64,000 bases of DNA from Lichenicoccus sp963693035 (GTDB taxonomy: Bacteria > Pseudomonadota > Alphaproteobacteria > Acetobacterales > Acetobacteraceae): the NCBI GenBank assembly GCA_963693035.2, contig CAXMMQ010000006.1, positions 682,001-746,000 of the forward strand. Direction: 5' to 3'. Positions 33,625 through 46,001 of the stretch are shown one piece after another (position 1 is the stretch's first letter; each line of letters starts with the position of its first letter). Below the pieces are notes generated by a model. The model was not told the DNA's origin, ran no database searches, and worked only from the letters and a program-made list of their open reading frames with translations. A program made the translations under genes and the position numbers.

Positions 33625-35175
33625 ATGCTGTCGACGCATGATCGGCGTGCTGGCGGCATCGTCATCGCCTTGTTGCTGGCAATGGGTATCCTCGTCGCGT
33701 CCGCGCTGTCGCGTGGCGCCGAGTATGACGAAGATTACAGCGTCTTTCTCGCTGCGGGTATCGCCAGGCCAGTCTGGCCGCAGGGGGTATTCACCCCGCC
33801 CGACGTGCAACATGTGTTCGCGGGCCACAGCACGATGGCAAGTATTGCGAGCGACCTGCGCAAGACCGACGTACATCCGCCGCTCTATTTCTGGACGGTC
33901 GCGGTCTGGCGCGGCGTCGTCGGCACCAGCCTGTTCGAAACCCGCCTATTCTCGGTGCTCTGCAGCATTGCAGCGCTGATCGGAGTCGCAAAATTGGCGC
34001 GCCTGTGCGGCGTGCCAGTGGTGGCGTCGGTCCTGATCACGATCGGCTGCTACGGGTTCGCCTATACCGGCTCGATCGCGCGCGGTTTCGCGCTCGCGCA
34101 GCTCTGCGTGATCTGGGGCACCGTGCTGATCTTGCTCGCGGGGCGCCGGGAGCCCGCGGTCGCCGCACCTGCTGCGAGGTTCGAGGATGTCGGGATCGCC
34201 TTCGCCGGCGGCGTGGTGCTCGGGCTGGCAAGCTTCACCAACTATCTCGCCGCGTTCGGAGGCGCCGGTGCGCTGTGCTGGCTGCTACTCACGCATTGGC
34301 GGCGCGCATCGGTGTGGCTTGCCGCGGGGATCGGCTTTGCGCTCATCCTGCCGCTCGATCTGTACTTCTTTGCAGCCCAGCACAGCCGGGACGTCGCGCA
34401 GTTCCCGCCTTTCCGCCTGCTCCCCAGCCTGCTCCGCCTCGGGAAATATACCGCTGCCAACATCTTCGGCGGCCTGCCGCTCTATGCAGGCGAAACCGCC
34501 GGGATCGTGCTGGCGCTACTGCTGGTGCTCGGCCTCGCCGCGCTGGTGGCGCTGGTCGCGCTGCGCTGGAACCGGATCGGCATCGCGCGCGCGAGACTGC
34601 TGCCGGCAATGGCGGGCCTGGCCACGCCGGTCGGGCTGCTGCTGCTCGGCTTTGTCTTCAACAACACCCCGATCGAGTTGCGCTACATCGCCTTCGCGAT
34701 GCCGTTCCTGGCGGTGCTGGTGGCTGGCAGCCTCGCATCGCTGCCATCACCCATCGGACAGCGCGTGCTGATCGCCCTGCTCTGCGTGCAGGCGCTTTCG
34801 CTGATCGGCATGATGACGCGCCCCGAGACGATGCAGCCGCAGGCGCAGACGGCCCGTGCCGCCGCCAGGCTGGAGATCCCCGGTGCGCTGGTGCTGGTCC
34901 CCTTCGGCAATGACGGCGTGGGCGTGCTGGCCGCCTTCGTACGCGAGGCGCCGCCGTCGATGCGGCTGCTCAGCGTCAATCCCGGCACTGACCCGGCCCT
35001 GCTCCGGCGCCGCGTCGGGGATGCCTCGCGGGTCATCCTGGTCCTGCTCGGCTTGGACGGCGTCAGCAAGGCGACCCTCCCGCAGATGCTCCGGGCGTTC
35101 CGGAGCGTGCCCTGCTGGACACAGGGGCCGAGTGGATTCGATACGGTTGCGTTCGATCGATCGCCGTCATGCTAG
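33625..35175 (+). CDS. multi-membrane GT-C glycosyltransferase (GT39-like)
   Basis: A 516-residue integral membrane protein with about eleven helices. The first periplasmic loop carries acidic residues (GAEYDEDYSVF) and TDVHPPLYFW, the classic pattern of Dpm-sugar dependent GT-C enzymes (acidic pair followed by His-Pro-Pro-Leu-Tyr). A soluble tail of about 100 residues ends the protein. The ATG at 33625 follows GGA; the open frame further upstream is in the WecG promoter region. It overlaps the next GT2 gene by 7 nt; the GT2 probably makes its polyprenyl-linked donor, giving a donor-transferase pair like the one at 3844-6253. Confidence 0.82.
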   Translation: MLSTHDRRAGGIVIALLLAMGILVASALSRGAEYDEDYSVFLAAGIARPVWPQGVFTPPDVQHVFAGHSTMASIASDLRKTDVHPPLYFWTVAVWRGVVGTSLFETRLFSVLCSIAALIGVAKLARLCGVPVVASVLITIGCYGFAYTGSIARGFALAQLCVIWGTVLILLAGRREPAVAAPAARFEDVGIAFAGGVVLGLASFTNYLAAFGGAGALCWLLLTHWRRASVWLAAGIGFALILPLDLYFFAAQHSRDVAQFPPFRLLPSLLRLGKYTAANIFGGLPLYAGETAGIVLALLLVLGLAALVALVALRWNRIGIARARLLPAMAGLATPVGLLLLGFVFNNTPIELRYIAFAMPFLAVLVAGSLASLPSPIGQRVLIALLCVQALSLIGMMTRPETMQPQAQTARAAARLEIPGALVLVPFGNDGVGVLAAFVREAPPSMRLLSVNPGTDPALLRRRVGDASRVILVLLGLDGVSKATLPQMLRAFRSVPCWTQGPSGFDTVAFDRSPSC

Positions 35176-36206
35176 ATCTCGCCGGAACCCGCAAAGGACG
35201 AGTGACCGAGATGTTCCACGAGACGCAGGCTTCCGGTCGACCGGTGTTCTCGGTTGTCGTCCCCTGCTACAACGAGGAACTGGGCATCGACGAATTCCAC
35301 CGCCGCATCAGCGCCGTGATGAACGGGCTCGGACGAAGCTGGGAGGTCATCTATGTCAATGACGGCAGCATCGACGCCACCCTGATCCGGATGGAGGCGC
35401 TCCGGGCCGCCGATCCGGCGGTCGGGCTGGTCAACCTGTCGCGTAACTTCGGCAAGGAGATCGCGCTCACCGCAGGCCTCGACCATGCGCTGGGCGAGGC
35501 GATCATCGTGATCGACGCCGACCTGCAGGATCCGCCGGAAGTCATCCCGGAACTCGTCGCGGTCTGGGAGACCGGCTACGACATGGTGTACGCGCAGCGC
35601 CGCGCGCGGGAGGGCGAGACCTGGCTGAAGAAACTTACCGCCAACCAGTTCTACCGCCTCATGCAGCGCCTGGGTGGCGTGCGGCTGCCGCAGAATACCG
35701 GCGACTTCAGGTTGCTGAGCCGGCGGGCGCTCGATGCGCTACTGCTGCTGCGCGAGCATCACCGCTTCATGAAGGGGCTGTTCGCCTGGGTCGGGTTCCC
35801 GAGCAAGGCGGTGCTCTACGACCGCGCGCCGCGTCATGCCGGCACCAGTAGCTGGAACTACTGGCGGCTGTGGAACCTGGCGGTCGAGGGCATCACCGGC
35901 TTCACCCTGATGCCGCTCAAGATCGCGACCTACCTGGGGCTCGGGGTTGCGGTGTTCTCGCTGATCTTCGGCGGCCAACTGGTGATACGCACTCTGCTAT
36001 TCGGCAACGGCGTCCCCGGCTATCCGAGCCTGATGGCCGTCGTGCTGTTCCTCGGCGGCATCCAGCTCATGACCCTGGGCGTGATCGGCGAGTATCTCGG
36101 CCGGGTCTTCAACGAAACCAAGAAGCGCCCGCTCTACCTGCTCGAACGCGCTATCCCGAGCGAAGTAGGAGCGAGGGCACAGATCCAGCCGCCCCGAGTA
36201 GCCTAA
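35169..36206 (+). CDS. GT2 polyprenyl-phosphate glycosyltransferase (GtrB/ArnC-like) with two membrane helices
   Basis: A 345-residue enzyme with FSVVVPCYNEELGI, VIYVNDGSIDATL, NLSRNFGKEIALTAGLDHA, the metal site VIDADLQDPPEVI and RRAREGETWLKKL, all characteristic of the GtrB/DPM1 group. Two C-terminal membrane helices follow (IATYLGLGVAVFSLIFGGQL and LMAVVLFLGGIQLMTLGVI). The ATG at 35169 overlaps the upstream stop; an ATG at 35211 is possible. The stop is 8 nt before structured element copy C. It likely supplies a polyprenyl-phosphate sugar to the GT-C enzyme upstream. Confidence 0.9.
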   Translation: MLDLAGTRKGRVTEMFHETQASGRPVFSVVVPCYNEELGIDEFHRRISAVMNGLGRSWEVIYVNDGSIDATLIRMEALRAADPAVGLVNLSRNFGKEIALTAGLDHALGEAIIVIDADLQDPPEVIPELVAVWETGYDMVYAQRRAREGETWLKKLTANQFYRLMQRLGGVRLPQNTGDFRLLSRRALDALLLLREHHRFMKGLFAWVGFPSKAVLYDRAPRHAGTSSWNYWRLWNLAVEGITGFTLMPLKIATYLGLGVAVFSLIFGGQLVIRTLLFGNGVPGYPSLMAVVLFLGGIQLMTLGVIGEYLGRVFNETKKRPLYLLERAIPSEVGARAQIQPPRVA

Positions 36207-36214
36207 GCAGGGCA

Positions 36215-36375
36215 GAGACCGTTTGAGTATGCGCTACGCTGTGTCAGAGGCGCCGAAGGCGCTGCCCGTCGTGGCTGTGTCGAGAACCGGAGCGGAGCGG
36301 CCTCCCGGCCGCGAGCACCGCAAGCGCAGACAGCCGCGTCGGATGACCAACGTAGTAGCATTATCAAACGGTCTC
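36215..36375 (+). repeat. structured convergent-gap element, copy C
   Basis: Third and most diverged copy. Outer stem GAGACCGTTTGA (36215-36226) with TCAAACGGTCTC (36364-36375) is perfect and extends inward with ATGC and CTACG segments separated by small bulges. Hairpin 1 is GCGCC-GAA-GGCGC (36250-36262), the long-range helix pairs 36266-36278 with 36330-36342 (11 Watson-Crick, 1 wobble, 1 mismatch), and hairpin 3 is GCGGCC-TCCC-GGCCGC (36297-36312). The stem sequences differ from copies A and B while pairing is kept. It lies between convergent stops at 36206 and 36377. Confidence 0.82.
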
Positions 36376-36376
36376 C

Positions 36377-37792
36377 TCAGATGCCGAACTTGGCGTGGAG
36401 GAACACCTCATGCCTGCCGAACGTCCCGCCGCCCGGGCCTGACTGGTCCTGCTCGGTGAAATCGTAGCTGAGCGAGAGCTGGATGTTACGGTTCACCAGG
36501 TAGGTGGCACCAGCGCCTGCACCGTAATTGGTCTGCGTATTGTTCTGGCCCTGATACACGGCTTCCTCGAAGTGCACGTTGCCCTGCAACAGGATGTTCC
36601 GGTACAGCTCGTGATCGACGATGCCGGTGAAGCGGTCGTAGGTGTAGCCAGTCACGGAGTCCGTCGTGGCGTCTTCGATGGTCCGCGAATAGGCCAGTCG
36701 CAGCGTCGTCAGGCCGGTCGGGTTCCAGATGACGTCGGCTTCGCCAATCGGCGCACCCTCGCTGCCGTACTGGTGGCCGTTGAAGAGGCGCTCCTGGTAG
36801 CCGACGAGCGCGCGGACGGTGATCACGCCGTTCACCTGGTAGTCGATGCCGGCCAGCACCGTGGCACCAGTGTTGTCGACCGCGCCGATGTCGCTCGGCG
36901 GGTGGTTGCTGTAGTGGTCGTAGTTGCCGTTCACCACCACGACGGCGTCACGGCCCGGCGAGAACTCGTAGCGCCCGATGAAGCCGCCTTGCAGGACGTT
37001 GCGGTCACGCAACCTCTGGTTGAGGCCGCCCCCGCTCAGGTTGTTGGTGATGATGCCGTTATTGTAGCTCAGGAAGTCGCCCGAGGAGAAGCGGATCAAC
37101 TGGTAGTCGACGTTCGGCGTGATGGTGAAGCGGCCGAACGTGGTGTCGTAGGACACCCGAAAATCGGTCACGTTGAAGTTCAGCGGCGCGCTGAGTTGGG
37201 TCTGCGTGCCCTGGCCGAAGGCGCCGATATCGTACGGGTTCTCGTAGGCGTTCAGGTAGCTGACCGAGCCGTTGAGCGTATCGCGGCCCAGATTGAGCGC
37301 GCCGCCGAGGGAGGCGTTGTAGCTCGTCTGGTTGAACTTCGGCAGGTCGAAATAGGTGTCGTTGGTGATGCCGGCGCTCAGACCGATATTGTTCCGGCTG
37401 TAATCGGAATCGACATTGACGCCTGCCGCACTGACCAGTTCGCTGCTCGCCTTGGCGTTGATCAGGCCGCCGACGACGTTGCTGTCATAGCCGATCTGCT
37501 CGTCTTCCGTCGGCCTGATCATGAAGGCGCCTTCCCGGATCCCGAGTGGATCATAGTCGGGGCGCGCGCGGGTCAGCACCGTGACCCCGGGTTCGTCGGC
37601 CTGGCCCGGAATGCCGTCCGGGAAATAGTCGTTCAGCGGCAGTCCCGGGCCGAGGTAGGTATTGAGCGGTGTCACGGCCAGCGCCGGGCCACCCGCAATT
37701 CCCGCGCCGCAGGCAATCCCCGCGCCGCAGGCAATACGGAGACCGGACGCGATCCAGAGGCGAGACCGAGCCAGGATGCCGGCACGGCACAT
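36377..37792 (-). CDS. outer-membrane beta-barrel protein of the exopolysaccharide locus
   Basis: A 471-residue protein with a signal peptide and a barrel-like body: alternating polar and hydrophobic strands, many Asn/Tyr/Asp turns and a C-terminal HAKFGI strand as for outer-membrane insertion. It resembles the BBP2-like outer-membrane proteins found with alphaproteobacterial exopolysaccharide genes. The ATG at 37792 has GGAGGTGG about 9 nt upstream. Given the short export lipoprotein at 21058, it is a good candidate for the separate polymer pore. The signal peptide contains two near-perfect 18-bp DNA repeats (37701-37736) coding ACGAGI twice. Confidence 0.78.
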   Translation of the reverse strand: MCRAGILARSRLWIASGLRIACGAGIACGAGIAGGPALAVTPLNTYLGPGLPLNDYFPDGIPGQADEPGVTVLTRARPDYDPLGIREGAFMIRPTEDEQIGYDSNVVGGLINAKASSELVSAAGVNVDSDYSRNNIGLSAGITNDTYFDLPKFNQTSYNASLGGALNLGRDTLNGSVSYLNAYENPYDIGAFGQGTQTQLSAPLNFNVTDFRVSYDTTFGRFTITPNVDYQLIRFSSGDFLSYNNGIITNNLSGGGLNQRLRDRNVLQGGFIGRYEFSPGRDAVVVVNGNYDHYSNHPPSDIGAVDNTGATVLAGIDYQVNGVITVRALVGYQERLFNGHQYGSEGAPIGEADVIWNPTGLTTLRLAYSRTIEDATTDSVTGYTYDRFTGIVDHELYRNILLQGNVHFEEAVYQGQNNTQTNYGAGAGATYLVNRNIQLSLSYDFTEQDQSGPGGGTFGRHEVFLHAKFGI

Positions 37793-38340
37793 GGTCGCAC
37801 GTCCACCTCCCGCTGCACGAGGCGACGTGCCTCGACCGGGTCCTTCAACGTGCTTTGGCATTCTCTCGCTGTCCCTACCCCAGAGCCGTTTCAGGTAACA
37901 AATTTCCGTTCCCTTGCAAAGCAAGCCCGAGGGCCGCGGCCATTGCCCCCGGGAACCGCGGCATTCCCGCAACAACCGGCATTCGGATGCACAAGCCGCC
38001 GCGGCGAGTGCCTGCCGTCACGTCGAAGCGCCGCCTTCGCGGCCGGTTCATGCGCGAAAATTTGCATGTTTCATCAGCACAGGATCGATGCAGATGCATT
38101 CTATATAGTCACTTGGGCACTACATCTGCCGTATTTTAGTATCTTTGCTGTTACTCATATGTCGAATCGTCTGTAGTTGTCTAAATTTGCGCTTGATTCC
38201 GCACTCCTTTCGCGGTCGTGTTCGTCCCGACGAGAGAATGGATCGCCCGCGGCACGACCTTGCTTGGCCCGACCTTGCAAGGACGTTGGGCAAGGACGGC
38301 TGTCTCGTCGGTGCCGGTTGAGCCGAATGGAGATCGATTG
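37793..38340. other. divergent intergenic region, barrel protein / TonB-dependent receptor
   Basis: About 548 bp without a recognised gene. The segment 38050-38210 is strikingly AT-rich for this genome (for example CTATATAGTC and GTATTTTAGTATC) and probably holds the promoters for both neighbours. I cannot define a specific promoter or operator with confidence. Confidence 0.45.
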
Positions 38341-40878
38341 ATGACGAGAATGACGACCCGCAGCTTCCGGCGCCTGCTGCTGCTGACAGCGTGTCCGATC
38401 GCCGTGGCCGCGGGCGCCGCCCCAGCCATGGCCCAGTCAGTCATAACCCAGTCTGCCCCGGCTCAACCCCCGGCGGCCCAGGTCGATCCGAACGGCGGTC
38501 GCGCGACCTCGGCGTCGGCACCGGCTGCCACCCGGGCCAGGCAGGCGCACACGGTCGGCCAGCAGCAGGGCGGCCAGCAGCAGGGCGGCAGCTCCGCCGC
38601 GGCAAACGCCGGCGAGAGCGTCATCGTCACCGGCACGCGCAGCCTCGGCCGCAAGGCGCGCGACAGCACCAGCCCGATCGACGTCGTCACCGCCGCCACG
38701 CTGCGCCGGTCCGGACAGCTCAACCTGAGCGACGCACTGACCAAGACCGATCCGTCGATCGGCGTGAACGCGATGGGTGCCGACACCGCCGACCTGACGG
38801 CGGCAATCGTGCTGCGCGGCCTCAATCCTGACGACACGCTGGTGCTGATCGATGGCAAGCGCCGCAACGGCACCGCCAACATCAGCGCCGATGCCGGTCC
38901 GCAGCAGGGTGCGACCCCGGTCGACGTCAACATGATCCCGGCGGCCGCCATCGACCATATCGAGGTACTGCGTGACGGCGCGGCCGCGCAGTATGGCTCG
39001 GATGCGGTCGCGGGCGTGGTCAACATCATCATGAAGAAGACCGATCACGGCACCAGCGGCAGTGCCACGACTGGCGCCGACGCCTATAACGGTGATGGCT
39101 GGCAGTACCAACTCAATGCCGACCAGGGCGCGTCGTTCGGCGACGACGGCTACGTCCATATCGGCGGTCAGATGTATCACACCGACCATTTCACCTCGCC
39201 AGCGATCGACGATCGCACCGGCACGGACGTCAACCACATCAATGGCCTACCGGAAGAGACTCGCGAGACCTTGAGCCTGGATTTCGGCAAGACCCTGTTC
39301 GAGGGCGTACAGGGCTACGGCCTGATCACCTACGGTCACCGGCATGCCGAAGGCTATGAAAACTACCGCCTGCCTACCGTACTCCCTGAGGTGTTTCCAG
39401 TCGGGTTCGGCCCGCTGGAGACCGACGAGGAGAACGAGTATGCCGCGACGCTGGGCCTCAAGGGTGACGATTTCTTTGGGTTTCGCTGGGACGTGAGTTC
39501 GACCTACGGCGCCGACGAACTCGACATCGGCAACAAGAACACCTCCAACCCCGTTTTCTACACGACGTACGGCTACACGCCGACGAAGTCGCTGGCACAG
39601 AGCATGCGCAACGCGCAGTGGACCAACGACATCGACTTCTCCAGACCGCTCAGCCTGCTGTCAATCCCGTTCAACCTCGCTTTCGGCGCGGAGGAGCGGG
39701 TCGAGGATTACAAGCTCGGCGCAGGCAATCCCGTGTCCTATCTGTTCGGCGGCACCCAGGGCTTCGGGGGCTTGCTCCCGCAAAACGCGGGCTCCTGGAA
39801 CCGCGATGTTTGGGCAGGCTACATCGACGCCGACATTCACCCGCTCCCCCAGTGGGACGTCGACCTTGCTGGCCGGTTCGAGCACTACACCGACTCCGGT
39901 AACGACGAGATCGGAAAGCTCTCCAGCCGCTACGACTTCACCCGGAAGTTCGCGGTCCGAGGCACCATCAGCACCGGCTTCAGGGCGCCGACACTGGCCG
40001 AGGAGCATTTCAGCGCGCTCAACGTCTCACCGACCGGTGCCAGTGGCGATATTGCGGTCGACTCCGCTGCGGCGCGGGCGATCGGCGCGGTGCCCTTGAA
40101 GCCGGAACGTTCGACCAACGTGAGCGGCGGCATCGTGGTGGAGCCGGTGAGCGACCTTAGTGTCACCCTCGACCTGTACCAGATCAATATCCGCGATCGC
40201 ATCATCGCCGGCGGCGACTATAGCGGCAACGCCGCGGCTACTGCGATCGAGTTGACCGGCGCCACGCTTCCCGCCGACATCGGCACGAACGACCTCTCCG
40301 CCTACTATTTCTCCAACGGCGCCAGCACGCGCACGCAGGGTGCGGACCTCAACGTCAACTACCTGACCCGTTTCGGCGAATACGGCACCGTCGACTGGAC
40401 CGCGGCGCTCGACCTGAATCGCACCCGCATCCATCATGTCGGTGTCGATACCAACGGCAATCCGTTGCTGAACGCAGAAGGCATTGGCTACCTGACCACT
40501 GCTTTCCCGCGCAGCAAGCTGATCCTGAATGCGTTCTGGCGGGTCCAGAAGTGGGACGTCAACTTGCGTTGGACGCGCTGGGGCGAGACCACCAACGACC
40601 TGCAATACGAGGATACCGGGCCACCCGCGCTGCAGTTCTCGACATCGCAGTTCTACCAGTTCAAGAACGAGCCACGCTGGCTTACCGATCTCGAAGTCGG
40701 ATACAATATCACGCCGCACTGGCATGCGGCGATAGGTGGCAACAACCTGTTCAACATCCGCCCGCAGCGCACCCCCCAGGACATCGCACTGTACGGCGTA
40801 CAGTACTACGACCAGAACTCCGACCAGGTGCCGATCAACGGCGGCTTCTATTACGGCCGCCTGAACTTCAGCTTCTGA
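38341..40878 (+). CDS. TonB-dependent outer-membrane receptor
   Basis: An 845-residue receptor. The signal peptide ends AAPAMAQ; a low-complexity Gln/Ala/Gly-rich stretch follows (to about residue 95). The TonB box and plug domain follow (SVIVTGTR, IDVVTAATLRRSGQLNLSDAL, IVLRGLNPDDTLVLIDGKRR, VLRDGAAAQYGSDAVAGVVNI), then a large barrel ending in YGRLNFSF. The ATG at 38341 has GGAG 8 nt upstream. The plug layout matches iron-siderophore and carbohydrate receptors; a sugar or polymer-derived ligand would fit the locus but is not shown. It is followed by a hairpin and the convergent iol operon. Confidence 0.92.
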   Translation: MTRMTTRSFRRLLLLTACPIAVAAGAAPAMAQSVITQSAPAQPPAAQVDPNGGRATSASAPAATRARQAHTVGQQQGGQQQGGSSAAANAGESVIVTGTRSLGRKARDSTSPIDVVTAATLRRSGQLNLSDALTKTDPSIGVNAMGADTADLTAAIVLRGLNPDDTLVLIDGKRRNGTANISADAGPQQGATPVDVNMIPAAAIDHIEVLRDGAAAQYGSDAVAGVVNIIMKKTDHGTSGSATTGADAYNGDGWQYQLNADQGASFGDDGYVHIGGQMYHTDHFTSPAIDDRTGTDVNHINGLPEETRETLSLDFGKTLFEGVQGYGLITYGHRHAEGYENYRLPTVLPEVFPVGFGPLETDEENEYAATLGLKGDDFFGFRWDVSSTYGADELDIGNKNTSNPVFYTTYGYTPTKSLAQSMRNAQWTNDIDFSRPLSLLSIPFNLAFGAEERVEDYKLGAGNPVSYLFGGTQGFGGLLPQNAGSWNRDVWAGYIDADIHPLPQWDVDLAGRFEHYTDSGNDEIGKLSSRYDFTRKFAVRGTISTGFRAPTLAEEHFSALNVSPTGASGDIAVDSAAARAIGAVPLKPERSTNVSGGIVVEPVSDLSVTLDLYQINIRDRIIAGGDYSGNAAATAIELTGATLPADIGTNDLSAYYFSNGASTRTQGADLNVNYLTRFGEYGTVDWTAALDLNRTRIHHVGVDTNGNPLLNAEGIGYLTTAFPRSKLILNAFWRVQKWDVNLRWTRWGETTNDLQYEDTGPPALQFSTSQFYQFKNEPRWLTDLEVGYNITPHWHAAIGGNNLFNIRPQRTPQDIALYGVQYYDQNSDQVPINGGFYYGRLNFSF

Positions 40879-40885
40879 TTGCAAG

Positions 40886-40912
40886 CGGGCGTGGGATCAG
40901 TGTCCACGCCCG
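40886..40912. terminator. hairpin between the TonB receptor and iol operon
   Basis: CGGGCGTGG (40886-40894) pairs perfectly with CCACGCCCG (40904-40912), loop of 9 nt. It lies 7 nt after the receptor stop and 7 nt from the end of iolA on the other strand, so it may serve both convergent transcripts. No T-tract. Confidence 0.6.
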
Positions 40913-40919
40913 TCAAGCG

Positions 40920-42413
<1,494 letters not shown>

Positions 42414-42438
42414 TGTCTCGGTTCCCCTGATGGCTTCT

Positions 42439-43236
42439 TCAGTACGGAAGGTGGGCCTGATCTGGATCCATGCTGAATTTCCAGCTTCGGCGCGGGCCGG
42501 CCATCACGTTCAGGTACCAGAGGTCGAAGCCGTGCGGGGCGCCAACCGGATGGTAGCCCTTCGGCACCAGCACCACGTCACGGTCGGCGATCGCCATCGT
42601 CTCGTCGAGCGAGCCGTCCTTGGTATAGACGCGCTGCAAGGCGAACCCGGAGCCACGCTTCAGCCGGTGGTAGTAGGTCTCCTCGAGATAGGTCTCGTTC
42701 GGGAAATTGTCGGTGTCGTGCTTGTGCGGCGGGTAGCTAGACCAGTGGCCGCCCGGCGTCACCACCTCGACCACCAGCAGGGTCTCGGCGGCGGCGGTGT
42801 CGGGCAGTATGTTGCGCACGTAGCGGGCATTGGTGCCGGTGCCGCGGGTGATCTCGCCGGCCTCCTCCGGGGTGATGACCCGGACCGGCAGGCCGCCCTT
42901 GGCCGGCGAGGAACAGATCGCGAGTTCGACCGGACCCTCTGCCCTCACCGTCCAGGGCGTGCGCGGCGGCACATAGACCGAGAACGGGCCGCCTTTAAAC
43001 GGGCTCGTCCGCGCGCCCAGCACGCCGAGGTCCTGGCCACCTGCGGTGACACGCGCGCGGCCGGTCACCAGTACCAGGCAGGTCTCGCGGGCGGCATCCT
43101 CCCCCGACGCCACCGCTCCCGGCGCGAGATCGCGCGCCTCGAAGCCGACATAGCCCCAGCCGGCGCTCTCCGGCGTGATCCGATGGACGACGCCGCCTGC
43201 GTCCGGCCTGGAAGGATGCACCAGCAGACGTGACAT
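42439..43236 (-). CDS. iolB: 5-deoxy-glucuronate isomerase
   Basis: A 265-residue bicupin that isomerises 5-deoxy-D-glucuronate to 2-deoxy-5-keto-D-gluconate in the inositol pathway. The conserved metal-binding stretch reads SSYPPHKHDTDNFPNETYLEE across about residues 165-185, followed by DRDVVLVPKGYHPVGAPHG, both IolB hallmarks. Its ATG shares one base with the iolE stop (TGATG), so it is translationally coupled. Confidence 0.95.
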   Translation of the reverse strand: MSRLLVHPSRPDAGGVVHRITPESAGWGYVGFEARDLAPGAVASGEDAARETCLVLVTGRARVTAGGQDLGVLGARTSPFKGGPFSVYVPPRTPWTVRAEGPVELAICSSPAKGGLPVRVITPEEAGEITRGTGTNARYVRNILPDTAAAETLLVVEVVTPGGHWSSYPPHKHDTDNFPNETYLEETYYHRLKRGSGFALQRVYTKDGSLDETMAIADRDVVLVPKGYHPVGAPHGFDLWYLNVMAGPRRSWKFSMDPDQAHLPY

Positions 43237-44120
43237 CAGCGCAGTCCCGTCTCGGCCAAGTAGCCGGCCAGGTTCCGGTAGCCCAGGGTCGCATAATACA
43301 GCGGGTTCGCCTTCGCCGGGTCCTGCTCGGCCTCGATCACCACCCAGCCCGAATAACCGGGCAGGTTCCGCAAGACGCGCACGAAGTCGATGCTGCCGTC
43401 GCCCGGCACTGTGTAGACGCCGGCGATCACGCTATCGAGGAAGCTCCAACCCTCCGCATCCGAGCGGGCGCGCACGTCGGCGCGGATGTCCTTGGTGTGC
43501 ACGTGGCTGATGCGCTCGCGGTAGTGCGCGGCGAGTGTCGCCGGGTCCGAGCCGCCCCACACCGCGTGCCCGGTATCGAGCAGCAGATGCACCGACGGCC
43601 CGGTGCTGGCCATCAGCGCGTCGATGTCGGCCTCGCTCTGCACCACGGTGCCCATGTGGTGGTGATAGACCAGCCGGACGCCCTCGGCGAGCATGGCATC
43701 GGCGACCTGGGTCATGCGACGGCCGAACTCGGGCCAGCGGTCGGCATCCAGCACCGGACGCTGCGACAGGGGCTTGCCCTGGTCGCCATGAATCGCGTTC
43801 GAGGTCTCCGCGAACACCATCACCTTGCAGCCCATCGCCTTCAGGAGATCGAGATGCGGGCGCATGGCGGCAATCTCCGCCGACGCATCGCGCTCCAGCA
43901 GCGCTGCGGAATACCAGCCGGAGACGAAGTCGAGTCCGGACGGCGCCAGCGCGGCGCGCAGGGCGACCGGCTCGCGCGGAAACTTGTGGCCCTGCTCGAT
44001 CCCCTCGAAGCCCGCCTGCCGCGCCTCGGCGAGACAGGTTTGGAGCGGCGTCTCGCCGCCGAGGCTGGGCAGGTCGTCGTTCGACCAGCCGATCGGATTG
44101 GTGCCAATGCGGATCGTCAT
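43236..44120 (-). CDS. iolE: inosose dehydratase
   Basis: A 294-residue TIM-barrel sugar isomerase/epimerase-like enzyme that dehydrates 2-keto-myo-inositol to the diketone used by IolD. It opens with the very characteristic IGTNPIGWSNDDLPSLGG and has FEGIEQGHKFPREP, metal ligands in LVYHHHMGTVVQ, LLLDTGHAVWGG and VIEAEQDPA. It is placed 9 nt after iolD and overlaps iolB by one base. Confidence 0.95.
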   Translation of the reverse strand: MTIRIGTNPIGWSNDDLPSLGGETPLQTCLAEARQAGFEGIEQGHKFPREPVALRAALAPSGLDFVSGWYSAALLERDASAEIAAMRPHLDLLKAMGCKVMVFAETSNAIHGDQGKPLSQRPVLDADRWPEFGRRMTQVADAMLAEGVRLVYHHHMGTVVQSEADIDALMASTGPSVHLLLDTGHAVWGGSDPATLAAHYRERISHVHTKDIRADVRARSDAEGWSFLDSVIAGVYTVPGDGSIDFVRVLRNLPGYSGWVVIEAEQDPAKANPLYYATLGYRNLAGYLAETGLR

Positions 44121-44129
44121 CTTCTGGTC

Positions 44130-45989
<1,860 letters not shown>

Positions 45990-46001
45990 GGGATGTTCCC
46001 C

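Noticed and set aside
24693..36375. The three structured elements as a MITE or insertion sequence remnant
   Set aside because: Mobile elements keep their terminal repeat sequence between copies; here the terminal sequences differ (AAACGCCTG versus GAGACCGTTTGA) while pairing is kept, and no target duplication is seen. A very old mobile origin cannot be excluded.
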